A DNA stretch of 13,872 bases from Streptosporangiaceae bacterium (GCA_025934635.1 JAICWX010000234.1:1-13872); one strand, 5' to 3'; positions 1-7,282 are shown, counted from the first letter of the stretch. A program made the numbers and translations. The notes: a model not told the origin generated them from the sequence alone.

Positions 1-1
1 C

Positions 2-109
2 CAGGCCGTCCACGACGCCCGCGACCAGGAACTCACCTGGACCCAGATCGGCGAGCTGCTCGGCACCACCGCTGCCACCGCCGCACGCCGCCACCGCGGA
101 AAGCCATGA
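2..109 (+). CDS. C-terminal end of a helix-turn-helix protein (partial)
   Basis: The window opens inside a reading frame that ends at TGA 107-109. The 35 visible residues contain ELTWTQIGELLGTTAATAAR, in which a 'WTQIGELLG' helix, a short turn and an Ala/Arg-rich second helix match the usual helix-turn-helix pattern of small actinomycete DNA-binding proteins. The tail is very basic (RRHRGKP). The start and most of the protein lie outside the window, so neither family nor target can be given. It could be a regulator or the HTH end of a mobile-element protein; the transposase scrap just downstream makes an accessory setting plausible. Confidence 0.6.
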   Translation, partial: QAVHDARDQELTWTQIGELLGTTAATAARRHRGKP

Positions 110-294
110 ACCACTTGACAACGATCACAGGCATAATGCCGAGATGAGTAAGTCTTGCCGTATCCGTATAGCCAGATTGTCATGAGCTTTCAGAGTAAAC
201 AATCACCTTCCGGTGTGATGACCGGGTTTTGCTGACGGTGCGTGATCTTGCTTGGGCCGGCTCGGCGTAGTCGGCTTGCAGTCGCCGACCCGGA

Positions 295-472
295 AAGATC
301 GGCAGGCTGGTCCTCGCCAGCCTCATGCCCAGCAGGCGGCCCCCGCATCAATCCCCGCGCCGTCAAGCGCACCATGTCCAGGTACAACGCCAGAGGCAAG
401 ATCAATCGCACCATCTGCAAACCCGCCATTGACATCGCCGTCCTCAACTTGACGCCAGGCGGCGCGCCTTAA
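295..472 (+). pseudogene. IS4-type transposase, C-terminal remnant with frameshift
   Basis: Two overlapping plus-strand frames join into one recognisable transposase end. Codons from 295 read KIGRLVLASLMPSRRP. From 344, one base further along, they read RINPRAVKRTMSRYNARG and continue to a stop at 470-472. The basic 'R-x-N-P-R-x-V-K-R-x-M-S-R' tail is typical of the C-terminus of actinomycete IS4-family transposases. The frame change falls in a run of five Cs (340-344); with four Cs the frame would read straight through. No catalytic DDE region is present upstream and I saw no terminal inverted repeats. Only the last 55-60 residues survive, so the element is dead. The family name rests on motif memory, not on a search. 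Confidence 0.6.
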
Positions 473-531
473 CTGTCTGGCCCTATGGGTATAGGTAGCC
501 CCACCTATTTTCGTAGGGGCGGCACCATTGT

Positions 532-546
532 GGCGCTCGCAGCGCC
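532..546. repeat. Short perfect hairpin ahead of the hydrolase gene
   Basis: GGCGCT (532-537) and AGCGCC (541-546) form a 6-bp perfect stem around a 3-base loop. There is no T-run, so it is not a convincing intrinsic terminator. It lies in the roughly 210 bases between the transposase remnant and the hydrolase, which otherwise show no gene. It may shape the hydrolase leader, or it may be chance in GC-rich DNA. Confidence 0.25.
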
Positions 547-686
547 GCTGCCAGGATCAGCCCATCGGATACGGATTGGCGTGGCGGCGGCCGGCCGAGA
601 GACATCAAGGTGACCCGGGTGCCGCGCGGCGACCGGAACCCGAGGTTTGATTCTTGTCAGCGACCAGCCTTCTTGGAGGCAGAGCA

Positions 687-1922
687 ATGACGGACCCGAT
701 GTCCGGATCGAATCGGCGCTGGTGGTTGCGTACGGCGATTCCGGTCGGCATGGCGGTGCTGTTCGCCGCCGGCGTGACGGCCGGCCCCGCGCTGGGTGCC
801 ACCGCACCGGCCATCCCGATCACCCCACCCGGGCCGGTAACGAGCCTGGTGGCACCCACCGGACACCACCGGGCGGGCACCGTCCGGCTGCACCTGGTCG
901 ACCCCGCCCGCATCGACCCGACGTCGCCCACCCATGGGCCTCGCGAGCTCGAGGTGCAGGTCTGGTACCCCGCGACCGGCACCCGCGGCTTCCCGCCGGC
1001 GCCTTACCTGACGCCGCTGGCCGCCGCGCACTTCCTGGCGTCAAACAACTTGCCGCCCGGCACCGAGCTGCCGCAGACCACCGGGCATGTCGGCGCGCCG
1101 GTGGATCGCCGGGATGGCCCGTACCCGGTCGTGCTCTACTCCCCCGGCGGGGGAACCGACGGCGCTTTCGACACCGGGCTGGTGGAAGACCTGGTCGGCC
1201 ACGGCTACGTCGTGGTCACGATGGACGACACGAACGAGTCCCCGGAGGTGGAGTTCCCGGATGGCCGGCTAGTGACCGGCACCTTCATGCCGGACACAGC
1301 CGCGAAGTCCCTGGAGGCGCAGCAGATCCGCGCGGCTGACGCCAGCTTCGTGCTCAACGAGCTGGCCGTGCTCAACCACGGCGGCAACCCCGACGCCGAG
1401 CACGCCCCGCTGCCGGCCGGGCTGGCCGGCAGCCTTAACCGATCCGAGGCCGGCATGTTCGGCTGGTCACTCGGCGGGGCCGCCAGCGCGCAGGCCATGC
1501 TCGACGACCACAGGATCAAGGCGGCCATCAACATGGACGGCAGGTTCTGGGGGCCGCTGGCCCACGAAGGCGTGAACCGGCCGTTCCTGCTGCTGACCGG
1601 GAGCGAGCACACCGAGCAGAACGACCCGACCCTGGCCTCGTTCCTCACGGCCAGCACGGGCCCGAAGCTGCACCTGGCCCTGGCCAACTCCCAGCACGCG
1701 ACATTCAGTGACATCGAGGAACTGGAACCGGAGGTCGCGCCGGCCCTCGGCCTGACGCCCGGCCAGGTTGCAGCGGACCTCGGGACCATCAGCCCGAAGA
1801 CCGCCGTCACCGACGAGCGCGCCTACATCGAGGCGTTCTTCGGCAAGTACCTGCGCCACCACGATAACCACCTGCTCGACGGCCCGTCGCCGCGCTTCCC
1901 CGACATCTCGTTCGAGCCCTGA
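687..1922 (+). CDS. Secreted alpha/beta hydrolase, PAF-acetylhydrolase-like
   Basis: This 411-residue protein is probably an exported serine esterase or lipase of the platelet-activating-factor acetylhydrolase type, which releases acyl groups from esters. The ATG at 687 is chosen because GGAGG (675-679) sits 7 bases upstream; a TTG at 654 has no such site. Residues 10-38 (arginines, a hydrophobic stretch to AAGV, then AGPALGA) form a signal peptide; RRWW could fit a Tat signal loosely. The nucleophile elbow is GWSLG with Ser261. Asp284 in 'NMDGRFWG' and His337 in 'SQHATFSD' match the acid and histidine positions of the family. The YSPGGG loop near 151-156 suits an oxyanion hole. The gene stands alone between mobile-element remnants. 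The substrate is unknown; a polyester or lipid esterase is equally possible. Confidence 0.85.
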   Translation: MTDPMSGSNRRWWLRTAIPVGMAVLFAAGVTAGPALGATAPAIPITPPGPVTSLVAPTGHHRAGTVRLHLVDPARIDPTSPTHGPRELEVQVWYPATGTRGFPPAPYLTPLAAAHFLASNNLPPGTELPQTTGHVGAPVDRRDGPYPVVLYSPGGGTDGAFDTGLVEDLVGHGYVVVTMDDTNESPEVEFPDGRLVTGTFMPDTAAKSLEAQQIRAADASFVLNELAVLNHGGNPDAEHAPLPAGLAGSLNRSEAGMFGWSLGGAASAQAMLDDHRIKAAINMDGRFWGPLAHEGVNRPFLLLTGSEHTEQNDPTLASFLTASTGPKLHLALANSQHATFSDIEELEPEVAPALGLTPGQVAADLGTISPKTAVTDERAYIEAFFGKYLRHHDNHLLDGPSPRFPDISFEP

Positions 1923-2047
1923 CCACCCGGATTCCTGGTGCTGACCGACGACGCGCCGAGGCAGGGCAGCCATCCCAGCGTCTCGTCGCAGCATTTGGCG
2001 ATATCGGCGCGGAACTGCCTCTCCCGTCCACGTCCCATGCCGGCATC

Positions 2048-3001
2048 GTGAGGGAAGGACCCGTGCAACGTAAAGACATGACGACCTTCACCCAGCTGAC
2101 CTTTCCGTCCTCCGATCCGCCCGAGCCGTTCACTGACCAGCTGCGACTAGCAGTGGCCGCCTACCTCGCCCGGTTCAAGGGCACCTCCCGTGAGCACACC
2201 GAATCGGACCTGCGCTGCTACCTGTCCTGGTGCGCGGGGCAGGGCCTGGACCGGCTCGCCGTCCGGCGCCCGCACCTGGAGCTGTACATCCGGTGGATGC
2301 AAGAGATCCGCCGGTTCAAGCCCTCCACCGTCTCTCGTCGGTTCTCCGTCACGGCCGGGTTCTACCGGACCTGCATCCCAGACGGCATCCTTCAGTACTC
2401 ACCCGCCGAGTACGTCCGCCGCCCCTCCGTCCCTGCCGAATCACCGACCCTCGGGTTCACCCACCTGCAGTTCGAGGCTCTGCTCACCGCCGCCCGCCAG
2501 TCGCCGAACCGGTATGACTTCGCGCTGGTGGCTATGCCCGGCCTGCTGGGCTTGCGGATCTTCGAGGCCACCGGCGCGAACATCGCCGACCTGGGCGGGG
2601 AGCACGGCCACCGGGTCCTGCGCGTGTGCGGCAAGGGCACCAAGGTCGTCCTGGTCCCGCTGCCGCCCGCCGTCGGGCGGGCCATCGACCAGGCGACCGG
2701 ATCCCGGATGCGCGGACCGGTCCTGCTCAACCGCCGCGGCACCCGGATGGACCGGCACGCCGCCACCCGCCGCCTGCACCAGCTCGCCGAAACCGCCGGG
2801 ATCCAGGTCACCAGGACCCACCCGCATGCTCCGACATACCTTCGTCACGACCATGCTCGATGCCGGGGTCGACCTCCGGGGCGTACAGATCGCCGCCCGG
2901 CATGCCGACCCCCGCACCACAATGCGCTACGACAGAGCCCGCCAGAACCTGGACCGCCACCCCAGCTACATCCTCGCCGCCTTCATGGCTTCGGCACCTG
3001 A
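2048..3001 (+). pseudogene. Tyrosine recombinase (integrase) with two small frameshifts
   Basis: This was a site-specific tyrosine recombinase that integrates or excises a mobile element. Residues 30-125 form the SAM-like core-binding domain ('HTESDLRCYLSWCAGQGLD'). The catalytic domain follows, with Arg170 in 'GLLGLRIFEATGA' and the beta-hairpin Lys in 'GKGTK'. After 'THPH' the frame is lost: from 2826 the +1 frame carries MLRHTFVTTMLDAG and then ARHADPRTTMRYDRAR, including the nucleophile Tyr (TAC 2928-2930). A 2-base loss at about 2825 removes part of the box II His codon (expected CAC-ATG, seen C-ATG). Near 2992 a second 1-base loss would return the frame to the TGA at 2999-3001, giving a normal end after '...YILAAFMAS'. 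As read, the protein lacks box II and the Tyr, so it is inactive. The true start may be GTG 2063, which has GGAAGGA just upstream. Confidence 0.8.
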
Positions 3002-3371
3002 TCCAGCCCGAGTCTCCTCGGCTCAAGCTCCGGGAGACGCTCTACATGCCGATGAGCGAGTGCCCTTAGTAAATTTTGGCGGGCCTGCTTGTGAGATGGT
3101 CCGGAGGATCGAATGTGCGAATGATTATTTTATCTAGCGATTGCAGCTCGTGTAGCAGCAAGTCGCCCTATACTGTGCCGAGTTGTTTTAGTCGCTTTGG
3201 TTACGTTACAACTGAGTGCAGCGCCCTTGGCGCCGAGGCGAGCTGCCGTGTAATCGTCCTGGCTGTCGCCCGAAACGGTGTAAGACTGAGCTAGTGCACG
3301 GGCCTTGATCCTAAAAGACTCGTTCATCATCAGCACGACAAGATTAAACTCGGAAAGCTCGAGGATCGCGT
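3002..3371. other. Lower-GC gap with no convincing gene
   Basis: Between the integrase stop and the next gene the base composition falls visibly (for example 'gattattttatctagcg' near 3122). The frames here have random-looking composition and I accept none of them. TATACT at 3169-3174 resembles a -10 box, but no good -35 lies at 16-19 bases. The drop in GC next to an integrase relic suggests acquired DNA. A leader or promoter for the 3372 gene probably lies here. Confidence 0.4.
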
Positions 3372-3995
3372 ATGAGCAACAGCGGCAGCTCCCCGCCTTC
3401 TGGACACAACGGCGGCTGGTGGTCACGCATGTCGCGCTCAGAGCAGACCATGGCAGCAATAGCCGGCGCCGTCGTCGCTGGCATCTTTGCTGTCATCGTC
3501 GCCTTGATAGGCCACTCCTCAGGTTCGTCTCAAGATCCTCAGGCCGGGCAGCCCATTTCGGTGGCGAAGTCTCCGCAGAGCACCACGACGCAACATGCCG
3601 TCGTTCGGTGCTCTGCGCCCTATCCACTCGTCCTGCAGATACCGCCAGAGACCGGAGCTAACGTCAGCGTCACCGTCAAGGCCGTATGTGCGACACCAGC
3701 GGGCATGACATATCTCGTCATAGAGAAGATACCGAACGTCGATCCGAAAAATCCGCACCCTGTCTACTACATAAAGGCCACCATTCCACATTTGGATGCC
3801 GGACAAAAAAGCTCTCAGAATTTTGTGTTGAACGAGCCATTCGGAACCAAAGCTCAGTTTTTGGCGATAAGCGTGGATGGCGACGGCTTGCGAGCGCTCA
3901 GCCAAAATCAGGTGGTTGATAATGGGATTTTGTCGTTGCCGCCAGGGGCTCTTCAAGAATCTCCGCTTTACTGGCACACGAAGGTTAATACGTAA
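3372..3995 (+). CDS. Small membrane-anchored protein of unknown function
   Basis: This 207-residue protein is not recognised. A short Gly/Ser/Trp-rich cytoplasmic head (residues 1-26) is followed by one hydrophobic segment at about 27-47 (AAIAGAVVAGIFAVIVALIG). A Ser/Gln/Thr-rich linker (48-76) leads to a probably external domain of about 130 residues with Cys80 and Cys106, which could pair. The topology suggests a type II anchored protein. GAGGA at about 3360-3364 precedes the ATG at normal spacing; a later ATG (3429) would shorten the head. Codon use is less GC-rich than its neighbours (AAA and TTT codons near 3800-3860), which fits horizontal acquisition beside the integrase. Similar single-pass proteins are common as unnamed actinomycete proteins, and no function should be assigned. 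Confidence 0.7.
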   Translation: MSNSGSSPPSGHNGGWWSRMSRSEQTMAAIAGAVVAGIFAVIVALIGHSSGSSQDPQAGQPISVAKSPQSTTTQHAVVRCSAPYPLVLQIPPETGANVSVTVKAVCATPAGMTYLVIEKIPNVDPKNPHPVYYIKATIPHLDAGQKSSQNFVLNEPFGTKAQFLAISVDGDGLRALSQNQVVDNGILSLPPGALQESPLYWHTKVNT

Positions 3996-4014
3996 GCGCT
4001 GACAGCGAAGCTGA

Positions 4015-4045
4015 CCGCCGCTACCAACCACAGGACCAGCGGCGG
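4015..4045. terminator. Inverted repeat just after the 3372-3995 gene
   Basis: CCGCCGCT (4015-4022) and AGCGGCGG (4038-4045) form a perfect 8-bp stem with a 15-base loop, 20 bases after the stop of the membrane-protein gene. There is no T-run and the loop is large, so termination is only possible, not shown. The same bases are also the end of a coding-like minus-strand scrap, so the repeat may be incidental. Confidence 0.35.
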
Positions 4046-4119
4046 AACCCGGCCGAGACGATCCACACGTCACCGGTGTCCTCGACCTGAATCTCGGACC
4101 GGTAGACACAAGCCTCCGG
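4021..4119 (-). pseudogene. Coding-like minus-strand C-terminal scrap, unidentified
   Basis: Reading leftwards from 4119 to a TAG at 4021-4023 gives 32 residues, PEACVYRSEIQVEDTGDVWI and then VSAGFRRWSCGW. G/C at nearly every third codon position and a protein-like mix of residues suggest it was once coding. A TGA (4120-4122) closes the frame immediately upstream and no start is present, so at most the last 30 or so residues of a gene remain. I do not recognise the family. It may be chance in GC-rich DNA. Confidence 0.3.
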
Positions 4120-4121
4120 TC

Positions 4122-4322
4122 ATCCGGCCGGTCGAACCTCAAAAAGGCAGGTTGTATCGCGCTTTTCGGCGGGACATCGCCGCGAATCGTTGCGCCGGCC
4201 ACATCGAGCAGCTCATCAAGCTCGCCCGTCTGACCGGCGAGTCCACCGTCGGCCTCTTCGCCGGCATCGGCAACTACCTGCCGACGCTGACCCCTATGGC
4301 GTCATCGCCGCTGTTCCGGTGA
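4122..4322 (+). pseudogene. Coding-like plus-strand scrap, unidentified
   Basis: A plus-strand frame without a start runs to TGA 4320-4322. It contains RDIAANRCAGHIEQLIKLAR followed by LTGESTVGLFAGIGNYLP, which reads like two amphipathic helices of a real protein, with GC-rich wobble positions. It lies immediately before the convergent crotonase gene. No ATG or GTG with a ribosome binding site precedes it, so it is probably the tail of a decayed gene. The family is not recognised. Together with the opposite-strand scrap at 4021-4119 it shows that this gap is probably gene debris. Confidence 0.3.
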
Positions 4323-4361
4323 TCGGGGCGGTCGGCGGGCCGGCCGGCTTAGGGCCGTCGG

Positions 4362-5201
4362 TCAGGTCTCGCGGTGGGTGCCGTCCTGGCCGTAGCGCTC
4401 GCCTCGCCGGCCGCGGACGGCGAGGTCGACGGCGCGCAGGCGCTTGCTGTCTTCTCCGATCGTGCTGAAGCCGGGCATGAACATCATGGCGATGTAGTCG
4501 CCCAGGCTGTCTTCCAGCAGTGACCGGAAGCCCTGGGCGTCCTGGGCTTTGTTGATCTGCAGCTTGGTCATCCGGAGGGTGAACGGGTGGTTCTCGGCGA
4601 CGCGGCGGGCGAAGGCACGGGTCTCGCGCTCGAGGTTTTCTGCGGGGAAGACGCGGGAGACGAAGCCGGCGGCCTGGCACTCCGCAGCGGTCATGAAGCG
4701 GCTCTCGAAGCAGATCTCCTTGGCCTTGCGGAAGCCCAGGTCCCAGGGGATGGAGTTGTATTCCACGAACCCGCCCAGGAACTGCGCCCGGTCGGAGGCG
4801 AACACCAGGTCCATGACGGCCGCCAGCATCCACCCGGCGTAGATGCAGTAGCCGTCGACCATCGCGATGGTGGGCTTGGGGAAGTCGCGCCACCTGAGCA
4901 GCAGGTCCAGGTTGTATTTCTTGAACTCGTCGTACCGTTCCAGCGGGTCGCCGGCCCGCTGCTGGCCCGGACTCAGGTCGTGGCCGGCCGAGAACACGCC
5001 GCCCGCGCCGCGCACGATGACCACGCGGATCCCCTGGTCGGCCCGCGCCAGGTCGAACGCCTGGTCGACCTGGGCCAGCAGTTCGTAGCCCTGGGCGTTG
5101 AGCACTTGTGGCCGGTTGAGGGTGACGATCCCGAGGGGACCTTCGATGCAGTACGTGACCTGCCCGAGGTCGCGGATCTCAGGCGCCGGGCTATCGCTCA
5201 T
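4362..5201 (-). CDS. Enoyl-CoA hydratase/isomerase (crotonase) family protein
   Basis: This 279-residue cytoplasmic protein has the crotonase fold, which binds acyl-CoA thioesters and stabilises an enolate in an oxyanion hole. The ATG at 5201 is set by AGGAGG (5210-5215) 8 bases upstream. Visible signatures are 'GIVTLNRPQVLNA' (24-36), the first oxyanion segment 'GGVFSAGHDL' (67-76) and the second segment 'VDGYCIYAGWMLAAVMDLVF' (115-134). In the classical hydratase the second segment reads G-G-G-x-E-L-A; here it is Y-A-G-W-M-L-A, so the equivalent of catalytic Glu144 is Met125. Glu147 ('GFVEYNSIP') may stand for Glu164. With one of the two glutamates absent, simple hydration is doubtful and isomerase, hydrolase or lyase activity is possible. 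It follows the sigma block on the same strand, but a 207-base gap with a strong hairpin suggests its own transcript. Confidence 0.85.
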   Translation of the reverse strand: MSDSPAPEIRDLGQVTYCIEGPLGIVTLNRPQVLNAQGYELLAQVDQAFDLARADQGIRVVIVRGAGGVFSAGHDLSPGQQRAGDPLERYDEFKKYNLDLLLRWRDFPKPTIAMVDGYCIYAGWMLAAVMDLVFASDRAQFLGGFVEYNSIPWDLGFRKAKEICFESRFMTAAECQAAGFVSRVFPAENLERETRAFARRVAENHPFTLRMTKLQINKAQDAQGFRSLLEDSLGDYIAMMFMPGFSTIGEDSKRLRAVDLAVRGRRGERYGQDGTHRET

Positions 5202-5263
5202 GCTTGCTGCCTCCTGCCGTGCCGCCGGCCGCCGCTGGCGCCGGTCTGGCTGTTCGCCGCCGT

Positions 5264-5290
5264 CTGCCCCGGCCGGTGCAGCCGGGGCGG
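5264..5290 (-). terminator. Strong GC hairpin between the propeller protein gene and the crotonase gene
   Basis: GCCCCGGC (5266-5273) and GCCGGGGC (5281-5288) make a perfect 8-bp stem with a 7-base loop, extended by a T-G and a C-G pair to 5264-5290. It lies 119 bases past the stop of the upstream minus-strand gene (5409) and 63 bases before the crotonase start. It may end the sigma transcript. A T-run is absent, as is frequent in high-GC actinomycetes, so the call stays tentative. Confidence 0.4.
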
Positions 5291-5408
5291 CCTGCTCAAC
5301 GATGCCAGGCAACGCACGGCCACGGCTCAGCGGTATGCGCGCTCCCGGTCACAGCGACTTCCCCGGGCAGCAGGAAGGCCAATAGGCGGCCGGCGAACGA
5401 CCTCCCGG

Positions 5409-6653
5409 TTACCAGGCGGCAAAGTTGACGTACTGGCCGGCCGGGACCGCGGGCAGCGGCGTGAACCGGCCCGGGTCGGGGCCGCCGACGTCAAGCCAGC
5501 CGAACTGGATGCCCTGGACCAGGGCGTACCGTCCCTGCGACCCCAGCGACAGCACACCGAGGCTGTCCTGCAAGGTGGTGAAGGGGACCTCGCCGTACCG
5601 CTCCGTCCGGGTGTAGAGCAGCCGGACCAGCCTGCCGGTGGCGGCCCGGAGCTCGGCGAACTGCACGATGACAGTGTGGGTACTGGCCTGCGGAGTCAGA
5701 TCACGCCAGGTGACCACGATGACATCGCGCCCGCCGGGCGTGATCAGCGCGCTCACGATGGAGCCGGCGGCGACCATGCCGCTCGGGACGATCACTGTCC
5801 CCGCCACCAGGTTGTCGCCAGGCGCGGCGGTGTCGAGCAGCCGGATTCCCCGCGGCGCGGACATGAGGCCAGATTGGGTGGAGCGCAGCCAGGTGAACGC
5901 GATTACCCGGCTGCCGTCCGCCCAGGAGGGCGGCCCGGGAATATACACGCTGTGGGCCGGCGCGGTCCAGGTCCGGGTGGCCCCGGTGGCCAGGTCGAGA
6001 ACCTGAATGGCGCCCCCGGCGTCCGCCGGGGAGTCGCGCATCAGCGAGACCGCGAGCAGCTTGCCGTCGGGAGACAGCGCGATGCCCTCCGTGGTCTCGT
6101 TGCGCATCGGCGCGGGTGCCAGCTCGGTCAGGTGGCCGGGCTTACCCGCAGCGGAGATAGCGAACCGGAACAGGCGGAGGTCCAAGCCGGCTTTGGTTGG
6201 TGCCTGGCCTCCTTGGACTCCGATGATGAAGCTGCGGTCATCGGCGGCGGCGGTGACGAAGGTACCGCCAGAGTCGGCCCACTCCACCGGGAGGGCCGAC
6301 GGCACAGGCACGGTACCGGTGACCTTCCCGCTGACGGACGCGCGGACCACCGCCTGTATCCCGCGGCCGCCGGGGCTGGAGCTGGTCGTGACGTAGAAGC
6401 GCGGCAGGCTGGCCGGGGCTGATCCGGAGACGGCGGGCTTGTGGGCGGCGGGCTTGTGGGCCGCGGTCAGGCCCGCGGCAAGCACGCCCGCCGTGATGAC
6501 GGCGATCACCGCAGCCGCGGCCGTGAACGGGAGCAGGCGCGGACGCCGACCGGGCCGCCGGGTGGGGACCTGGAGCGGCGTGAGCAGTTCGGGCTGGACC
6601 TTCAGGGCCTCGTGCTGCAGCTCCTCGCGGAGCAGGTTCTCGAGGTCAGGCAT
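5409..6653 (-). CDS. Membrane protein with propeller-like outer domain, probable anti-sigma partner
   Basis: This 414-residue protein probably restrains the sigma factor encoded directly upstream. Residues 1-40 are cytoplasmic and charged ('MPDLENLLREELQHEALKVQ'). Residues 41-64 form one transmembrane segment (LPFTAAAAVIAVITAGVLAA). A short linker holds a direct repeat (AAHKPAAHKP, 64-73). Residues 85-414 look like blades of a WD40/YVTN-type beta-propeller, for example 'GIALSPDGKLLAVSL' and 'VLDLATGATRTW'. No zinc-binding HxxxCxxC motif of classical ZAS anti-sigma factors is present, so the inhibitory role is inferred from position and topology. Its ATG lies 3 bases after the sigma stop and its Shine-Dalgarno (AAGGAGG, about 6661-6668) is inside the sigma gene, implying coupled translation. 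The outer domain may sense a cell-envelope ligand. Confidence 0.75.
   Translation of the reverse strand: MPDLENLLREELQHEALKVQPELLTPLQVPTRRPGRRPRLLPFTAAAAVIAVITAGVLAAGLTAAHKPAAHKPAVSGSAPASLPRFYVTTSSSPGGRGIQAVVRASVSGKVTGTVPVPSALPVEWADSGGTFVTAAADDRSFIIGVQGGQAPTKAGLDLRLFRFAISAAGKPGHLTELAPAPMRNETTEGIALSPDGKLLAVSLMRDSPADAGGAIQVLDLATGATRTWTAPAHSVYIPGPPSWADGSRVIAFTWLRSTQSGLMSAPRGIRLLDTAAPGDNLVAGTVIVPSGMVAAGSIVSALITPGGRDVIVVTWRDLTPQASTHTVIVQFAELRAATGRLVRLLYTRTERYGEVPFTTLQDSLGVLSLGSQGRYALVQGIQFGWLDVGGPDPGRFTPLPAVPAGQYVNFAAW
6433..6466. repeat. Tandem 15-base repeat inside the propeller protein gene
   Basis: The unit GGCGGGCTTGTGGGC occurs twice in a row and encodes the doubled AHKPA motif just outside the membrane segment of the propeller protein. 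Because the unit is a multiple of three, copy number could vary without breaking the frame and would change only linker length. Two copies are present here. Confidence 0.6.
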
Positions 6654-6656
6654 GCC

Positions 6657-7244
6657 TCACGCCTCCTTCGAGGAACGGGACGGAAGGATCCGGGCCAGCG
6701 CATCGAGGCCACGGGAGGCGGTCGAGCGGACGGCACCTTCGCTGATGTGCAGCGTGGCCGCTGCGTCGGCCACGCTCATGTCCACGTAGTAGCGCAGGGC
6801 CAGCACCTCGCGCTGCCTGGCGGGCAGTCTGCGGAACGCCTCGATGAGCTCGCTGCGCTGCTCGAAACCGACGGCGGCGTCGGCGTCCTGATGACGGGAC
6901 GCGGAGATCCGGGCCGCGTGCCTGCGGGCGACTGACCGCCGGCGCAGCACGGACCGGCTGCCGTTCAGCACGGCGGACCGCGCGTAGTCCAACGCACTCG
7001 ACTGCTTGCGCAGGGTCCGCCACCGCCGGTGAAGCTGCTCGAAGGCGTCCTGCACCACGTCTTCGGCGGTGGCCAGATCACCCACGATCAGCACGGCCAG
7101 CCGGACCAGTTCCAGGTGGTGCGTCCGGAACAACTCGGTCACGTACTCAGCAGGGTTGACCGTCAACTGGGCCGCCGGGTCATAGCCGGCCGGCTCAGGC
7201 CAGGACCCAGGGCTGCGGATGACATCCGACGGATCGGCTTCCAT
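6657..7244 (-). CDS. ECF RNA polymerase sigma factor, SigE-like family
   Basis: This 195-residue protein directs RNA polymerase to specific promoters. Sigma region 2 spans about 35-102: 'VTELFRTHHLELVRLAVLIV', then 'DLATAEDVVQDAFEQLHRRW', the typical core-binding helices. Region 4 spans about 133-188: 'LPARQREVLALRYYVDMSVA', followed by the DNA-binding helix pair 'AATLHISEGAVRSTASRGLD'. Regions 1.1 and 3 are absent, as expected for ECF sigmas. The first 30 residues are Pro-rich and not part of the fold. No clear ribosome binding site precedes ATG 7244, and translation might begin further in. It is the first gene of a two-gene unit with the membrane propeller protein, separated by 3 bases. The target genes are unknown; self-regulation is usual in the family. 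Confidence 0.88.
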   Translation of the reverse strand: MEADPSDVIRSPGSWPEPAGYDPAAQLTVNPAEYVTELFRTHHLELVRLAVLIVGDLATAEDVVQDAFEQLHRRWRTLRKQSSALDYARSAVLNGSRSVLRRRSVARRHAARISASRHQDADAAVGFEQRSELIEAFRRLPARQREVLALRYYVDMSVADAAATLHISEGAVRSTASRGLDALARILPSRSSKEA

Positions 7245-7282
7245 ATCTGGGAGACGTTCAGATCACGCCTCACGCTGCGATG

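Noticed and set aside
115..137. TTGACA at 115-120 followed by CATAAT at 132-137 as a promoter
   Set aside because: The spacer is only 11 bases, too short for a standard sigma-70 promoter, and no gene follows closely.
1205..1994. Long minus-strand frames opposite the hydrolase
   Set aside because: They mirror the wobble positions of a clear hydrolase gene and show no motif of their own.
2048..3001. Programmed frameshift in integrase 1
   Set aside because: No slippery heptamer or downstream structure is apparent at 2825, and the change fits a simple 2-base loss in the His codon.
3130..3459. 109-codon minus-strand frame in the low-GC gap
   Set aside because: It overlaps the start of the plus-strand membrane-protein gene, has no ribosome binding site and no protein-like domain pattern.
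4587..6422. Very long plus-strand frame (611 codons) opposite the crotonase and propeller genes
   Set aside because: It is the antisense shadow of two well-supported minus-strand genes, rich in Arg/Gly/Pro/His, and crosses their intergenic gap.
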